Assembly: GCA_030848705.1 (NCBI GenBank)
Contig: CM061243.1
Span: forward strand, 124,751,659-124,815,658
Reading direction: 5' to 3'
Length of the DNA: 64,000 nucleotides
Source of the DNA: Heracleum sosnowskyi
Taxonomy: Eukaryota > Streptophyta > Magnoliopsida > Apiales > Apiaceae
Shown here piece by piece: positions 46,647 to 59,300 of this stretch (position 1 is its first letter; each line of letters starts with the position of its first letter). Made by a program: the position numbers and the translations under genes. The notes below the pieces were generated by a model, which was not told the DNA's origin, searched no databases, and worked only from the letters and a program-made list of their open reading frames with translations.

Positions 46647-48826
46647 GGCAATTGTTCCAGGGAGAACCATCTTAGAGAGAGAATTGGGGAGAACCATCTG
46701 CATTAATCTCAACCTTAGGATTAAAATTAATCCAACGGTCAATATAACTTCAGCAATTACAATATTTATAAAATAAACTAGTCGTTGGTATGTTTACGTG
46801 GCAGTCGTTGAAATACAATCTGTTACTTCTTCTCTGTCCGACATTCTCTCTGCATCATCAATCTCTCCTGCAATCTCTACCGACCTGATTTCTCTCCGTT
46901 AATCTCTTCACTGTATATCTTTCCTTACATCGTCTCTCTCGTTAATTCTTCACTGTGTTTTCACTGTATCTCATCGATTTGTCTTAAAATATCTGCGGTT
47001 TTCGACGGAAAAAATGGCGTCTTCTTCAAATCAAGCTCAAAACTTTGATTATACTGTTAATATTGAGTCTTCATCAGGTTTACTTTTTCATCCTTCTTTA
47101 TTTTATCTTAATTTTTGTTGAATTCTACTTCGTTATAATCTTCACATGTTTTATTTGTAATTGACTTGTCGTTGTAAATTTGTTCTTAAACTTTCGATTC
47201 CAGAAGTTATAAGTAAATTCTGCAGTAGAATCGCACAATATGCTTATTAAGTAATTCAGTAATTTCTACATTTTGTGATTCTAGTATAGAAATTTTTACC
47301 TGGATTTGAATGTATTTGACTTTTAGTGTTCAAGGTGTAAACTTTTTGTTTTTTAAAATTCTGTCATAGAATTGAACTATCAGTTTAGTGAATAATTTGT
47401 GTATTTTTTGTGATTCTGGTATAGAAGTTTTAATTGACTAGAATGTATTTGCCTTGTAGTTTTCAATTTTTATATTGTGTCTCTGTATATTTTTTTTAGG
47501 ATTCCGGTTCTATAAGTTTTCAGTTTATCTAATTTTTTAAAATTCTGTCAGATAATTGAACTATATGCTTTTGATTATATTCTACAGCTTTTGATTCTAA
47601 AATAGAATTAGAATTCTAATTTTTTATTCTACAGTTGAATCATAATAGATGTAGTGTGTTATAAATATTAGTTCTAAAATATTTTGTATTTGGAATTATA
47701 TGTCGATGCAATTGTTTGTTGATCCAATTGAATGTAATTGGATGTCTATCTATTTGTTTCAGGGAACATTCTGAATAATCAAAACAATGTTTTCATCGAA
47801 GGTGTTTGTGATTCAACTGCAACTAGTGTGATTGAAAATTTTGTGGATGTGTTTGATGATTCTTTCAGTAGGACCACTAATCTTTGGAAGCCTAAAGTCT
47901 CTGATCCCAATTTAAAACCCTACTCCGGTCAGTGGTTTAAGGATATTGAATCATGTTTTTAGTTCTATACCCAATATGGATTGCAAGGTGGCTTTAATGT
48001 TCGTAAGTCAACGCAAAAGGTGAAGAATAAAAAAATAGTCACAAAGTACATTATTTGTTCGCATGGAGGACATCATGAGACTTCAATTTCAAAACTGTCA
48101 AAACATTCTGATGATGCTATGTCTGAATCATCACATGCATCTAGTGTTGTTGGTGACCAAGTTAGAAGGAGGAATACCATTACAAAAAAGTGTGAATGCA
48201 GTGCAAAAGTAATTCTCAAGTCCTTGGGTCCCTTGGATTCAGATCCATATGTTGTGTCCTGTTTTATAGAGGTTCATAACCATCCATTAGCTTCTGAATC
48301 AGGAAAGGAATTCCTCCGTGCAAATCGATCTATGACTGCACTTCAGCGACATTTTCTTTTGGATGCTTCAAAGTCAAACCTCGGCGCTTATAGAGCTCAT
48401 GGCATTTATAAGTCCTGTTTTGGTTTGTACTCTGATGTCGGTCCCACTGCCGTGGATTTTCAAAATTGGATGAGGGATATCAAGTTATACATAGGAAAGC
48501 ATGATGCTGATATGGTACTTCAGAAATTCAGAGACAAGAATGAGACATCAGATGGAGGATTTTGTTACGAGTATCAGACAGATTCAGATGGACACCTAAC
48601 TCGTCTTTTTTGGGCTGATGTTCGAGGTCGAAAAAATTATGATGTTTTTGGTGATGTGGTTTCTTTTGATGCTACTTACCGTACCAACAAGTAAGTTTGT
48701 CAAAAGCTTTCATCTTATTATATGTCTTCGTTTTTGCGTTTTTTCCGTTGTAAAAGTTCTAAATTTTCCAAATCATGAAATTTTCTACTTCTAAATCCCT
48801 AAAATTTTTAACTTGTTTGTTAATAT

Positions 48827-50392
48827 TGAAGGAATATAAGGATGAGCGGAAGCATGAAATAACATTTTATTTCGTAAAATCCATATATCGCACATATAGA
48901 AAACTGTAAAATGATGTGGAATCAAAATCTTACCTTGAAAAATCGAAGCTTTGAATCGAGATGATCGTTAGCAGTAGCTTCTCAGAGTGTGAAGCCCTCT
49001 ACCGGTATCCACCAAGAATAATTCTTCGATGAAGCTTTTTATAAAACTTGAATCTTTATAAAAATGGAGGTTTTCCTTTTTCTTTTGAGAGAGAGAGAGA
49101 GATGAAGAAGAAGGAGATGCAACTAGGTTTTTCACAAAAACAAAAGTGTATCTAACTCATCTCATCTCATCCTTTATATAGGGCTCAAGTAGGGTTAATA
49201 TATTTAATATATCAATATATATTAATATATAAATCCCTCACTTTCTCTTATAAAATGTTTAAATAATAATTAAAACTATTTTAATCATTATTATTATTCT
49301 CTCTCAAAATACCTTCATCAATAAATTAATCTTTTTATGGTGTGACCCTGTAGGTTCAATATTAAGCCGGTAGTAGAAATAAATAATAATAAACTTTTTA
49401 TTTATTATTTATATGAATTCTAAAATTCATTAAATATAATTAACTGATTAATTATATTTATTCTACATCGTGAGTGATGCTTCTCAACATATCGCGACTA
49501 TCCGGATAATATGAATTCACTGCTTAGAATACCAAGAACCTGTCAGTGACTAGTTACAGTACAATCAATTCCTTCTACCCTACAATATCCCGATTAAATA
49601 CAAGGCACAGAACTCGTGTCAAGCCTATCAGATTTAATCATATGATTTCTTATTCATAATGCAAAGTTCATATTAATGCAAATTAGAAACTCCTTTCTAA
49701 TTTCATTCACTCTGGCCAGAGATTCCAGAACTCGCATACTAAGAATAACATAGGATATTCACTTCCTATACTGGAAGGGGTAGATCCTCTATTGACGTTA
49801 ACTATCTCCATACACAAATCCCTATGCCCAGAATAGACCTAATGGATGTCCTTGAGACTAAGGACTAAACCAAAGCACAGTTCATTATATACAAGATAAC
49901 TTTAACGATCTCAAGTCTAAGGACACTTGTACAACTATCACTCAGTGAACAACTATCGACACGTGAGTAATCTCCATTAGTTGTCCAACTACTCGAGTCA
50001 TGTTCAGTGAACTTATTCCCTAATAAGCACCTACATACTAGCTATAGTGTCACCACACAAATGCCTATGAGAACAGACATCCTCCTGAAGGGAGCAAGCA
50101 TAGTATGTACCAATCTTTGCGGATTCACTAACTTCCGATTAGTTATCCTATGATCAGGAACTGTTTAAGTCTAGAGTTATCATCTTCTAGATCTCACTAT
50201 TACAATCTCATTATAATTCTAGAAGCTTTACTCTAAACTATGGAACATCTTATTTAAAAACACTTTAAATAGATAAAGCCCGTAATAAAAACAAAACAAG
50301 TCTTTTATTAATATAAACGAAATCAAATAAGAATACAAGAAAGTTCTTCCTAACTCATCATACATGATTGGATTTAGGACAAAACACTTTCA
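48827..50392 (-). repeat. Copia 2 3' LTR (left)
   Basis: 1566 bp, TGAAGGAATATAAGG to AAAACACTTTCA on plus. It contains a (GA)n run near 49087 and a long AT-rich inner part. Confidence 0.93.
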
Positions 50393-50406
50393 ATCTCCCA
50401 CTTGCA

Positions 50407-53400
50407 CTAAAGCCAATCACCCTGGTATCTAATACCCATCTTCTCTTTATGACGATCAAAGTGAATCTGAGACAATGACTTTGTGAGTGGGTCTGCTACG
50501 TTGTTATGTGTGTCAACTCTCTCAATCTTGACATCTCCTCTTTCAATGATTTCCCTAATCAAATGAAAGCGCCGCAAAACATGTTTGGAATTTTTATGAG
50601 ACCTAGGTTCCTTGGCTTGTGCTATTGCTGCGTTGTTATCACAATACATCACAATAGGCTCCTCAATGCTAGGAACAACTCCCAACTCAGAAACAAATTT
50701 CCTCATCCAAACGGCTTCTTTTGCAGCCTCACTTACAGCTATATACTCTGCTTCCGCTGTGGAGTCAGCTGTTGTAGACTATTTGGAACTCTTCCAACTA
50801 ATCGCTCCACCATTCAGAGTAAACACGTACCCTGACATGGATGTGCTATCATCACTTTCTGATTGAAAACTAGAGTCAGTATAACCCTCTATTTTCAACT
50901 CAGATCCACCAAAAACAAGAAAAATATCCTTAGTCCTTCGCAAATACTTAAGGATGTTCTTCACTGCTTTCCAGTGGTCTTCACCTGGATTGGACTGATA
51001 TCTGCTCGTCACACTAATTGAATGAGCAACATCAGGCCTAGTACATAACATCGCGTACATGATAGATCCTATTGCCGAAGCATAAGGAATCTTACTCATA
51101 CGCTCCCTTTCTTCAGGTGTCTTAGGAGACATCTTCTTGGAAAGGGATACTCCATGGCTCATTGGTATGAGACCTCTCTTGGAGTTTTCCATGCTGAACC
51201 TTTTAAGCACTTTCTCGATGTATGTACCCTGGGTAAGACCTATCATTCTTCTAGATCTATCTCTATAGATCTTCATACCGAGAATGTAGGATGCTTCTCC
51301 CATGTCCTTCATAGTGAAGTTCTTTGATAGCCACACTTTGACTGATTGTAGCATCGGTATATCATTTCCTATAAGAAGTATGTCATCCACATACAATACA
51401 AGAAATGTTACCGCGCTCCCATTAACCTTCTTGTAGACACATGGTTCATCTATGTTATTGATAAAACCAAACTCTTTGATTGTCTCATCAAAACGAATGT
51501 TCCATCTACGAGAAGCTTGCTTTAACCCATATATGGTTCGTAGCAACTTACACACTAGGTGTTCATTCCCTTTGGAAACAAAACCCTCTGGCTGTGTCAT
51601 ATACACTTCCTCTTCAAGTTTCCCATTGAGGAAGGCCGTTTTCACGTCCATTTGCCAGATCTCATAGTCGTAGTAAGCAGCAATCGCAAGCAAAATCCGA
51701 ATTGATTTTAACAGGGCTACAGGCGAAAAAGTTTCATCAAAGTCAATCCCTTGCCTTTGTCTGAATCCTTTTGCCACGAGCCTGGCCTTATAGGTCTCCA
51801 CCTGGCCATCTGCTCCAATCTTTCTCTTGTATACCCATTTGCACCCAATAGGCTTCACATCTTTAGGTGCTTCAACCAAAGTCCAAACTTGGTTGGTATA
51901 CATAGATTCCATTTCGGATTTCATGGCACTCTGCCATTTCTCTGAGTCAATACTACTCATAGCCTCATTATAGGTCATAGGGTCGTCATCATCAATGATT
52001 GACAACTCATTGTCATTCTCAATGACAAGGCCATAATACCTCTCAGGTTGGCGAGACACTCTCTCTGACCTACGAATGGGCTGTTCCACAGAAGGTTGTT
52101 CTTTCTGAATAGGTACTTCCTCTTGAACCGTAGTAGTTTGTGCTTCTTGAACTTCATCAAGTTCAATTTTGCTCCCACTGTTTCCTTCAAGGATAAACTG
52201 TTTTTCCAAGAAGGTAGCATGTCTGGAGACAAACACCCTATGATCGGTGTAAAAGTAATACCCTAAAGTCTCTTTAGGATATCCCACAAACCTACATTTT
52301 ACGGATCGAGATTCCAGCTTATCAGGGTCGACTTTCTTGACATAAGCTGGACATCCCCAAATCTTAACGTGTTTAAGACTCGGTTTCCTTTCTTTCCATA
52401 TCTCATATGGAGTTTGAGGAACAGATTTGGAAGGCACCTTATTCAGTAAATATGCTGAGGTTTCCAATGCATAACCCCAAAGTGATACTGGAAGATCTGC
52501 ATAGCTCATCATGGATCGAACCATGTCTAACAAAGTTCGATTTCTCCTTTCAGATACCCCATTCAACTGTGGAGTATATGGAGGAGTCCACTGAGAGACT
52601 ATACCATTTTCTTTGAGATAATCTAGAAACTCTCCACTCAAGTATTCACCACCTCGATCTGATCGAAGAGTTTTAATACTATGTTTGGTTTGTTTCTCCA
52701 CTTCATTCTTATATTCTTTGAACTTTTCAAAGGCTTCAGACTTGTGTTTCATCAAATACACATATCCGAATCTAGATCGATCATCTGTGAAAGTAATGAA
52801 GTACGAAAATCCACCCATGGCTTGCGTAGACATCGGTCCACATACATCTGTGTGTACCAATCCTAGCAAATCTGCAGCCCTCGCTCTCCATGTCCACTAA
52901 ATGGAGATTTGGTCATTTTACCCAATAGACAAGACTCGCATGTAGGATATGATTCAAAATCAAAGGGGTCAAGTAACCCTTCCTTATGCAATGTCCGAAG
53001 TCTATTTTCACTAATATGACCAAGTCTGCAGTGCCACAAATAGGTGAGATTTTCATCATCCCTTTTCCTTTTATTAGTACGTTCAATTTGTAGTAAATTA
53101 TGCTCTACGTCACATACATACAGACCATTATTTAAAATACCACTACCATAAAGAACATTATCTCTAAGAATTGAACATTTATTATTCTGAATAACAAACG
53201 AAAATCCAGCCAAGTCTAACATGGGAATAGAAATAATATTCCTCACAATCGAGGGAACAAAATAACAATTATTTAAAACAATAGTCTTGCCCGTAGGTAT
53301 ATGTAAATCAAATGATCCTACAGCTTCAGCAGCAACTCTTGCTCCATTTCCCATCCATAGAATCACTTCCTCTTCCTCAAGAGTCCTACTTCTCCTTAGT

Positions 53401-53449
53401 CCCTGCAACGAATTGCAAATGTGAGAACCACAGGCGGTATCTAATACCT
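50407..53449 (-). pseudogene. Copia 2 pol region (protease, integrase, RT, RNase H) with three breaks
   Basis: Follows gag in the same frame after a single TAG (53450-53452). Protease begins VLDTACGSHIC. The integrase zinc finger is WHCRLGHISENR...CESCLLGKM. A two-base CG excess near 52884 shifts the frame between the zinc finger and the core. The core (50779-52869) has HTDVCGP, SDRGGEY and NGVSERRN. Reverse transcriptase follows with KARLVAKGF, MDVKTAFLNG and the catalytic YVDDILL. Near 50780 a TAG replaces a glutamine codon at the RNase H start (SSK-stop-STTADSTAEAEY). RNase H continues to 50407 with YCDNNAAI. Three lesions prevent an intact polyprotein unless read-through and frameshifting occur, yet the LTRs are nearly identical. 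It may have been copied in trans, or the lesions are very recent. Confidence 0.85.
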
Positions 53450-54332
53450 AAGTAGAAATTTGATTTAATGACATATTCACTTCAATCATGAACATACCTG
53501 AACCAGAAGCGGCAGTCTCACTACCCTTCTTCTTTTTCAACTCTGCAAGGTAAGCCTTGCAGTTCCTCTTCCAGTGCCCCACCTTGTTACAGTGGAAGCA
53601 AACAGCTTTGCTCTTGGGGTCTTCAGCTTTTGGTGGAACCGGCTTTTTCTCACCTACTTTCTTCTTCTTGGGAGGGTTCTTCTTCCTTTTCTTAGGATTG
53701 GAACCTTCACCAATTAGAAGAACAGAACTCTTCTTAGAGGGAAAATTCGATTCCGCAGTCTTCAACATGTTGTGGAGTTCAGCCAGGCTGACGTCCAGCT
53801 TATTCATGTGAAAGTTCACAACAAACTGCGAAAACGAATCTGGGAGCGATTGCAAGACCAAGTCTTGGTTTAGCTCCCCATCCATGACAAAACCAAGTTG
53901 TCCAAGACGTTCAATCAAATTGATCATCTTAAGTACATGGTCATTCACAGATGTTCCCTCAGACATCCTACAACGGAACAGCTCCTTCGATATCTCATAT
54001 CGAGCTGTCCTCCCTGCCACATCATACAACTCTTGTAGATGTGTTAGGATAGTGTGAGCATCCATATGCTCATGCTGCTTCTGTAGCTCAACGTTCATGG
54101 AAGCTAGCATGATACATTGAGCAACATTTGCATCATCTATCCACTTACGATACACAACATGTTCATCATCATGTGCATCATCAGCAGGTTCAGTAGGCTT
54201 AGGTGAGTTAAGCACATATTCCAGCTTCTCAACCCTGAGAACAATTTTCAGGTTTCGAAGCCAGTCAACAAAATTGGGACCAGTCAATTTGTGAGCATCC
54301 AGTATGCTCCGGAGTGATAGTGCGGAAGACAT
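53448..54332 (-). CDS. Copia 2 Gag
   Basis: About 294 residues starting MSSALSLRSILDAHKLTGPN. An earlier in-frame ATG at 54365 would add 11 hydrophobic residues and is less likely. It is a UBN2/copia-type Gag: the capsid-like region includes WIDDANVAQCIMLASMN, followed by a basic stretch (KKRKKNPPKKKK) and one zinc knuckle CFHCNKVGHWKRNC with all four ligands intact. It ends at a TAG exactly where gag meets protease. Gag packages the element RNA into virus-like particles. It is intact as a separate protein. Confidence 0.85.
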   Translation of the reverse strand: MSSALSLRSILDAHKLTGPNFVDWLRNLKIVLRVEKLEYVLNSPKPTEPADDAHDDEHVVYRKWIDDANVAQCIMLASMNVELQKQHEHMDAHTILTHLQELYDVAGRTARYEISKELFRCRMSEGTSVNDHVLKMINLIERLGQLGFVMDGELNQDLVLQSLPDSFSQFVVNFHMNKLDVSLAELHNMLKTAESNFPSKKSSVLLIGEGSNPKKRKKNPPKKKKVGEKKPVPPKAEDPKSKAVCFHCNKVGHWKRNCKAYLAELKKKKGSETAASGSGMFMIEVNMSLNQIST

Positions 54333-54523
54333 AATGTATATAGTAAATCTGTAAATGATAAACACATAACAACACTTAGCAAATATTCAATTTCATTTTA
54401 AAACACTATATGAATCGGGTCTTTATTCATAAGTGGCTCCCACTAGTTTATCTAATTTATACAACCCCCTAAGTGGAAAAATTAAGCATTCATAATGCTA
54501 GTGGGTTTAGGGATCCTACATTC

Positions 54524-54861
54524 CATCACACAACCTCGGCTGTGGCACGAAACGCCATGTGATGTTCAGTAGGCAGACAACTCTTGTCAATTACATCTCA
54601 TGTTATTCCCTAATAAAACTTTAGCCTCTTGAATAATTGAGTCACGGCTGTAGCACGACAAACTCAATATTCTAAGTCAAGTCTAACCCAACATTTCGTA
54701 CAATTGAATCAGTCTCCAATAGCCCACGGTTGTGGCACGTAACGACCATTAGATTCTAATTCATTGTACACATCTCTATGTAATAGACAAGTATTTCTTA
54801 TCTCGAAATCAAAGCCCTCGGCTGTAGCACGAAACGACAATGATTCAAAAATAAGAACTAC
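54524..54861 (-). repeat. Four hairpins with a conserved loop and different stems
   Basis: On plus, stems pair 54524-54530 with 54558-54564; 54631-54642 with 54662-54672; 54698-54709 with 54759-54769 plus the inner 54711-54720 with 54748-54757; and 54791-54811 with 54841-54861. Each loop contains CGGCTGTRGCACG followed by an ACGAC-like end (starts near 54537, 54645, 54727 and 54819). Stem sequences are unrelated between hairpins. In hairpin 4, three of five mismatches become G-U pairs when the minus (sense) strand is read as RNA. Confidence 0.75.
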
Positions 54862-55562
54862 TCTCTACCATGTTGGAAGGCTATGACCGACACAAGCCCG
54901 TTGTGTCATTGGCCAATTACTACTTGATATTATTTAATTTTAGAGGGATTATATTATGTTACAACCATAATCATATTACTAGGAGATTCTTTTTTTCTTG
55001 AACAAAATACAATTATGATATTTAAATGAAAAATTCCCAGTGTGTTGGAGGGGTCACATCGGTCCCGCTTAAAACCCAACGGCCTAGACAGAAATTTTCA
55101 TTTTCAACATCAAAAGAGTATTTCACTCTATGTTTCATAAACATAAGAATCTCATGGTTGTACTCATAATATTATTGTTAAGGCAAGAAACGATTCCTAT
55201 TCTAGATTTTCTAGAGCACGCCTTATATTGATTTAAGTTCACCTAAATCTATCATCGCATGGTAAATCTAGGCATATATCTCATATATAAAAATCAATAA
55301 ACAAGTAAGCATGCAAGTAATATCATGTCATACAATGATATAATGATGTATGGATTTATTATAGTATTTAAAAGCAATTAAAACAATTAATACATGCTTT
55401 AAAACACATCCGGGAATATAAACAGTTCCAAACTTTTATATAAAAAATATTTGACCACTCCATTAGATCCGTCTCGGAAAAACGAATCCAACGGTATATT
55501 GCACGCCCAAAACGGAGTTACCAAACTCCCAAAAAATCAAATTTAATGTGGACAGAGGGGCT

Positions 55563-55635
55563 GTAACGCATGACGCTCATGCGTTACAACAATTAAAAGC
55601 TATTAATTGTGTAACGCATGACGCCCATGCGTTAC
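55563..55635. repeat. Two GTAACGCATG palindromes
   Basis: GTAACGCATGA-CGC-TCATGCGTTAC (55563-55587) and GTAACGCATG-ACGCC-CATGCGTTAC (55611-55635) have perfect 11- and 10-bp arms. A half-site AATGCGTTAC follows near 55648. Confidence 0.85.
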
Positions 55636-56289
55636 AAGGTCTGCGGGAATGCGTTACACCCTTCCCAGCGAGTCGCGCGGCCAGCAGCAGTTTTTTTTTT
55701 TTTTTTTTTTTAATTTATATTATTGTAACTCCTCTAGCTTTTATTACACTAAAAAAACACAATTAATAAAAAAAACATTTTTTTATTTAATGCTAAGTAA
55801 GTTACAACATTTCTATGCTATAAAGCATTTAAAACACACAAAAAAAAACTGCCTAGCCATTAATGCATTTATTGTTATTATTATTTCATTTTAATATTAA
55901 TAAATTAATTAACAATTAATTAATAAATTAATAAAAAATCAAAATAATATGATTTCTGAAATCAAACAAAAGCAAAAATAAGCAAGTATCTATGGGGTCC
56001 ATGTGCAAATTTTAATTCATATATTTCAACATGCATAATTATTTTATGAATTTTAATTAAAACAATTTTAAAAAATTCATATCAAATAATCTACACATCA
56101 CAAAATTATGAAAAAAATACCTAGATGATCCACAACACTTGTAGAACCCAGATCAATGGTCAAAATCTCATGCAAATCATATTTCGAATTAATTCATAAT
56201 TAAATCTAAATATACTTGCAAAAATCATAATAAATCCATACATGCATCAAAAAATCTAAAATTTTCACATGATTCTCTATATGCAACAA

Positions 56290-56305
56290 CCTGGCTCTGA
56301 TACCA
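56290..56305 (-). other. Copia 2 primer-binding site
   Basis: The minus strand reads TGGTATCAGAGCCAGG next to the right LTR, complementary to initiator methionine tRNA. Confidence 0.9.
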
Positions 56306-56306
56306 T

Positions 56307-59300
56307 TGAAGGAATATAAGGATGAGCGGAAGCATGAAATAACATTTTATTTCGTAAAATCCATATATCGCACATATAGAAAACTGTAAAATGATGTGGA
56401 ATCAAAATCTTACCTTGAAAAATCGAAGCTTTGAATCGAGATGATCGTTAGCAGTAGCTTCTCAGAGTGTGAAGCCCTCTACCGGTATCCACCAAGAATA
56501 ATTCTTCGATGAAGCTTTTTATAAAACTTGAAGCTTTATAAAAATGGAGGTTTTCCTTTTTCTTTTGAGAGAGAGAGAGAGATGAAGAAGAAGGAGAGGC
56601 AACTAGGTTTTTCACAAAAACAAAAGTGTATCTAACTCATCTCATCTCATCCTTTATATAGGGCTCAAGTAGGGTTAATATATTTAATATATCAATATAT
56701 ATTAATATATAAATCCCTCACTTTCTCTTATAAAATGTTTAAATAATAATTAAAACTATTTTAATCATTATTATTATTCTCTCTCAAAATACCTTCATCA
56801 ATAAATTAATCTTTTTATGGTGTGACCCTGTAGGTTCAATATTAAGCCGGTAGTAGAAATAAATAATAATAAACTTTTTATTTATTATTTATATGAATTC
56901 TAAAATTCATTAAATATAATTAACTGATTAATTATATTTATTCTACATCGTGAGTGATGCTTCTCAACATATCGCGACTATCCGGATAATATGAATTCAC
57001 TGCTTAGAATACCAAGAACCTGTCAGTGACTAGTTACAGTACAATCAATTCCTTCTACCCTACAATATCCCGATTAAATACAAGGCACGGAACTCGTGTC
57101 AAGCCTATCAGATTTAATCATATCATTTCTTATTCATAATGCAAAGTTCATATTAATGCAAATTAGAAACTCCTTTCTAATTTCATTCACTCTGGCCAGA
57201 GATTCCAGAACTCGCATACTAAGAATAACATAGGATATTCACTTCCTATACTGGAAGGGGTAGATCCTCTATTGACGTTAACTATCTCCATACACAAATC
57301 CCTATGCCCAGAATAGACCTAATGGATGTCCTTGAGACTAAGGACTAAACCAAAGCACAGTTCATTATATACAAGATAACTTTAACGATCTCAAGTCTAA
57401 GGACACTTGTACAACTATCACTCAGTGAACAACTATCGACACGTGAGTAATCTCCATTAGTTGTCCAACTACTCGAGTCATGTTCAGTGAACTTATTCCC
57501 TAATAAGCACCTACATACTAGCTATAGTGTCACCACACAAATGCCTATGAGAACAGACATCCTCCTGAAGGGAGCAAGCATAGTATGTACCAATCTTTGC
57601 GGATTCACTAACTTCCGATTAGTTATCCTATGATCAGGAACTGTTTAAGTCTAGAGTTATCATCTTCTAGATCTCACTATTACAATCTCATTATAATTCT
57701 AGAAGCTTTACTCTAAACTATGGAACATCTTATTTAAAAACACTTTAAATAGATAAAGCCCGTAATAAAAACAAAACAAGTCTTTTATTAATATAAACGA
57801 AATCAAATAAGAATACAAGAAAGTTCTTCCTAACTCATCATACATGATTGGATGTAACGCCTTAGAATTTTTGACGTGTAAATTATTACCAGTATGTGAA
57901 TACGATTAATTTTTTTTTTTTTTTTTTTATATATGTGCGTGATAATTGTTTAATAGGCTCTTTGTGCTAATTAGAGTAGCCTTAAATTTATTTTGTTAAA
58001 AAGAGCTATTTAAAATTATTTTTCATTTATTGCTAGTAATAGCAATTGAGATTTTATTTTTGATATTTTATTTAGCAATGATGATCTTGGTATAATGTGA
58101 TTTATGTGTAAGCTCATAGTTTAGTTATACTTATTTGAGATAAAAATATTTCTTTGATATAGTCCTATAATTTTGAAATTTCTTTATGTGCCATAATTGT
58201 TACGTGCTTAAAATGTGAATTATGTGCGTGGTGAATAATTAGTTAATTGTGAATGTGGTTTCTAAATTTTATTTAAGTGCTCTAAGAATTTACTTGAGTC
58301 ATAAAATATTTATATTAGATTTGGAGTATGCTTGAATTATTTATTCAACAGCATAAAATATTTCTTAGCATTATTTTATTTTATTTTTAAACTTATGATT
58401 TAAATTTATAAATCGTTCATTTATTTTTAATTATTTATTTTGAGAGATGCCGCACCTTTAAAATATTTATTCACGATGAGCATTTTATTTATTCGAGTAA
58501 GTTGTTAATTTCTTCTTATAACCATTTTGAGGTAAAAATGCATTTTATTTGATTATTTTCTGTAAAAGCAATTTTATTTATTTAATCTACAAAACTTATT
58601 TGTAAAATATTATTTTACTTGGTCTAGAAGTGAGATTATGAATTTACATCACAGCCCTTGTTTTTATTAATTTGGAAATGGAGTTAGTTGGGCAATTTTG
58701 TAATTTTATAATTTTTCTAAACTATTTAAGATAACATTACTTCTTTTTCTTTCTACACACTTCTAGTCAATTCTCAAGCCCACCCATTTCTTTTCTCTCA
58801 TTTCTCTCTCGGCTCTCTCCCCCTCCCCTCTTTTTTTTTTCCATCCCGAGACCATCATCTTCCCCAAACCTCCATTAAAAACTCAAACTTCAACCTCTTA
58901 TTCCAAGGTAATTTCTTCACCAAATTATGTGTTCTTGTAACTAAAATGACCCTCTTTCAACCCTCTATCTATTCCTACCAATATTTTTGAGTTTTGTTTT
59001 CTTTCTCAAAACTGAAATTTTACAAAGATGAGGCTCTTGACTTTTTTTGTTACATGCAATGGTGGATAAGTGTTTAGGGGTTGTTCTTGATGAAGACCCA
59101 TACGTTTTAGGGCTCATCCAAGACAAACCCATCTATGGGCAATGAACTCAAAGTGAGCTCATGGGTTGTTTTAATGGTTTCTATGTTTATAAATAGGTTC
59201 TCTCAATGTTAGAGTATGAATAAAGCATTGCATGTGAGTTTTGGTGTAGTTCTAGTTAAATTCTTGAATAGGTTGTGTATGTACTTTGTTAAATTCGTAT

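Larger units (their letters stand above)
54333..56294 (-). promoter_or_regulatory. Copia 2 untranslated leader (about 2 kb), highly structured
   Basis: Lies between the primer-binding site and the gag start. No protein is encoded. It contains an array of hairpins with a shared loop sequence (54524-54861), a further perfect hairpin (GACACAA-GCCCG-TTGTGTC, 54889-54907), two perfect palindromes at 55563-55587 and 55611-55635, and a poly-T run near 55691-55711 (poly-A in the sense strand). Packaging, dimerisation or internal initiation signals are normally sought in such leaders. No role is proven here. Confidence 0.7.
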
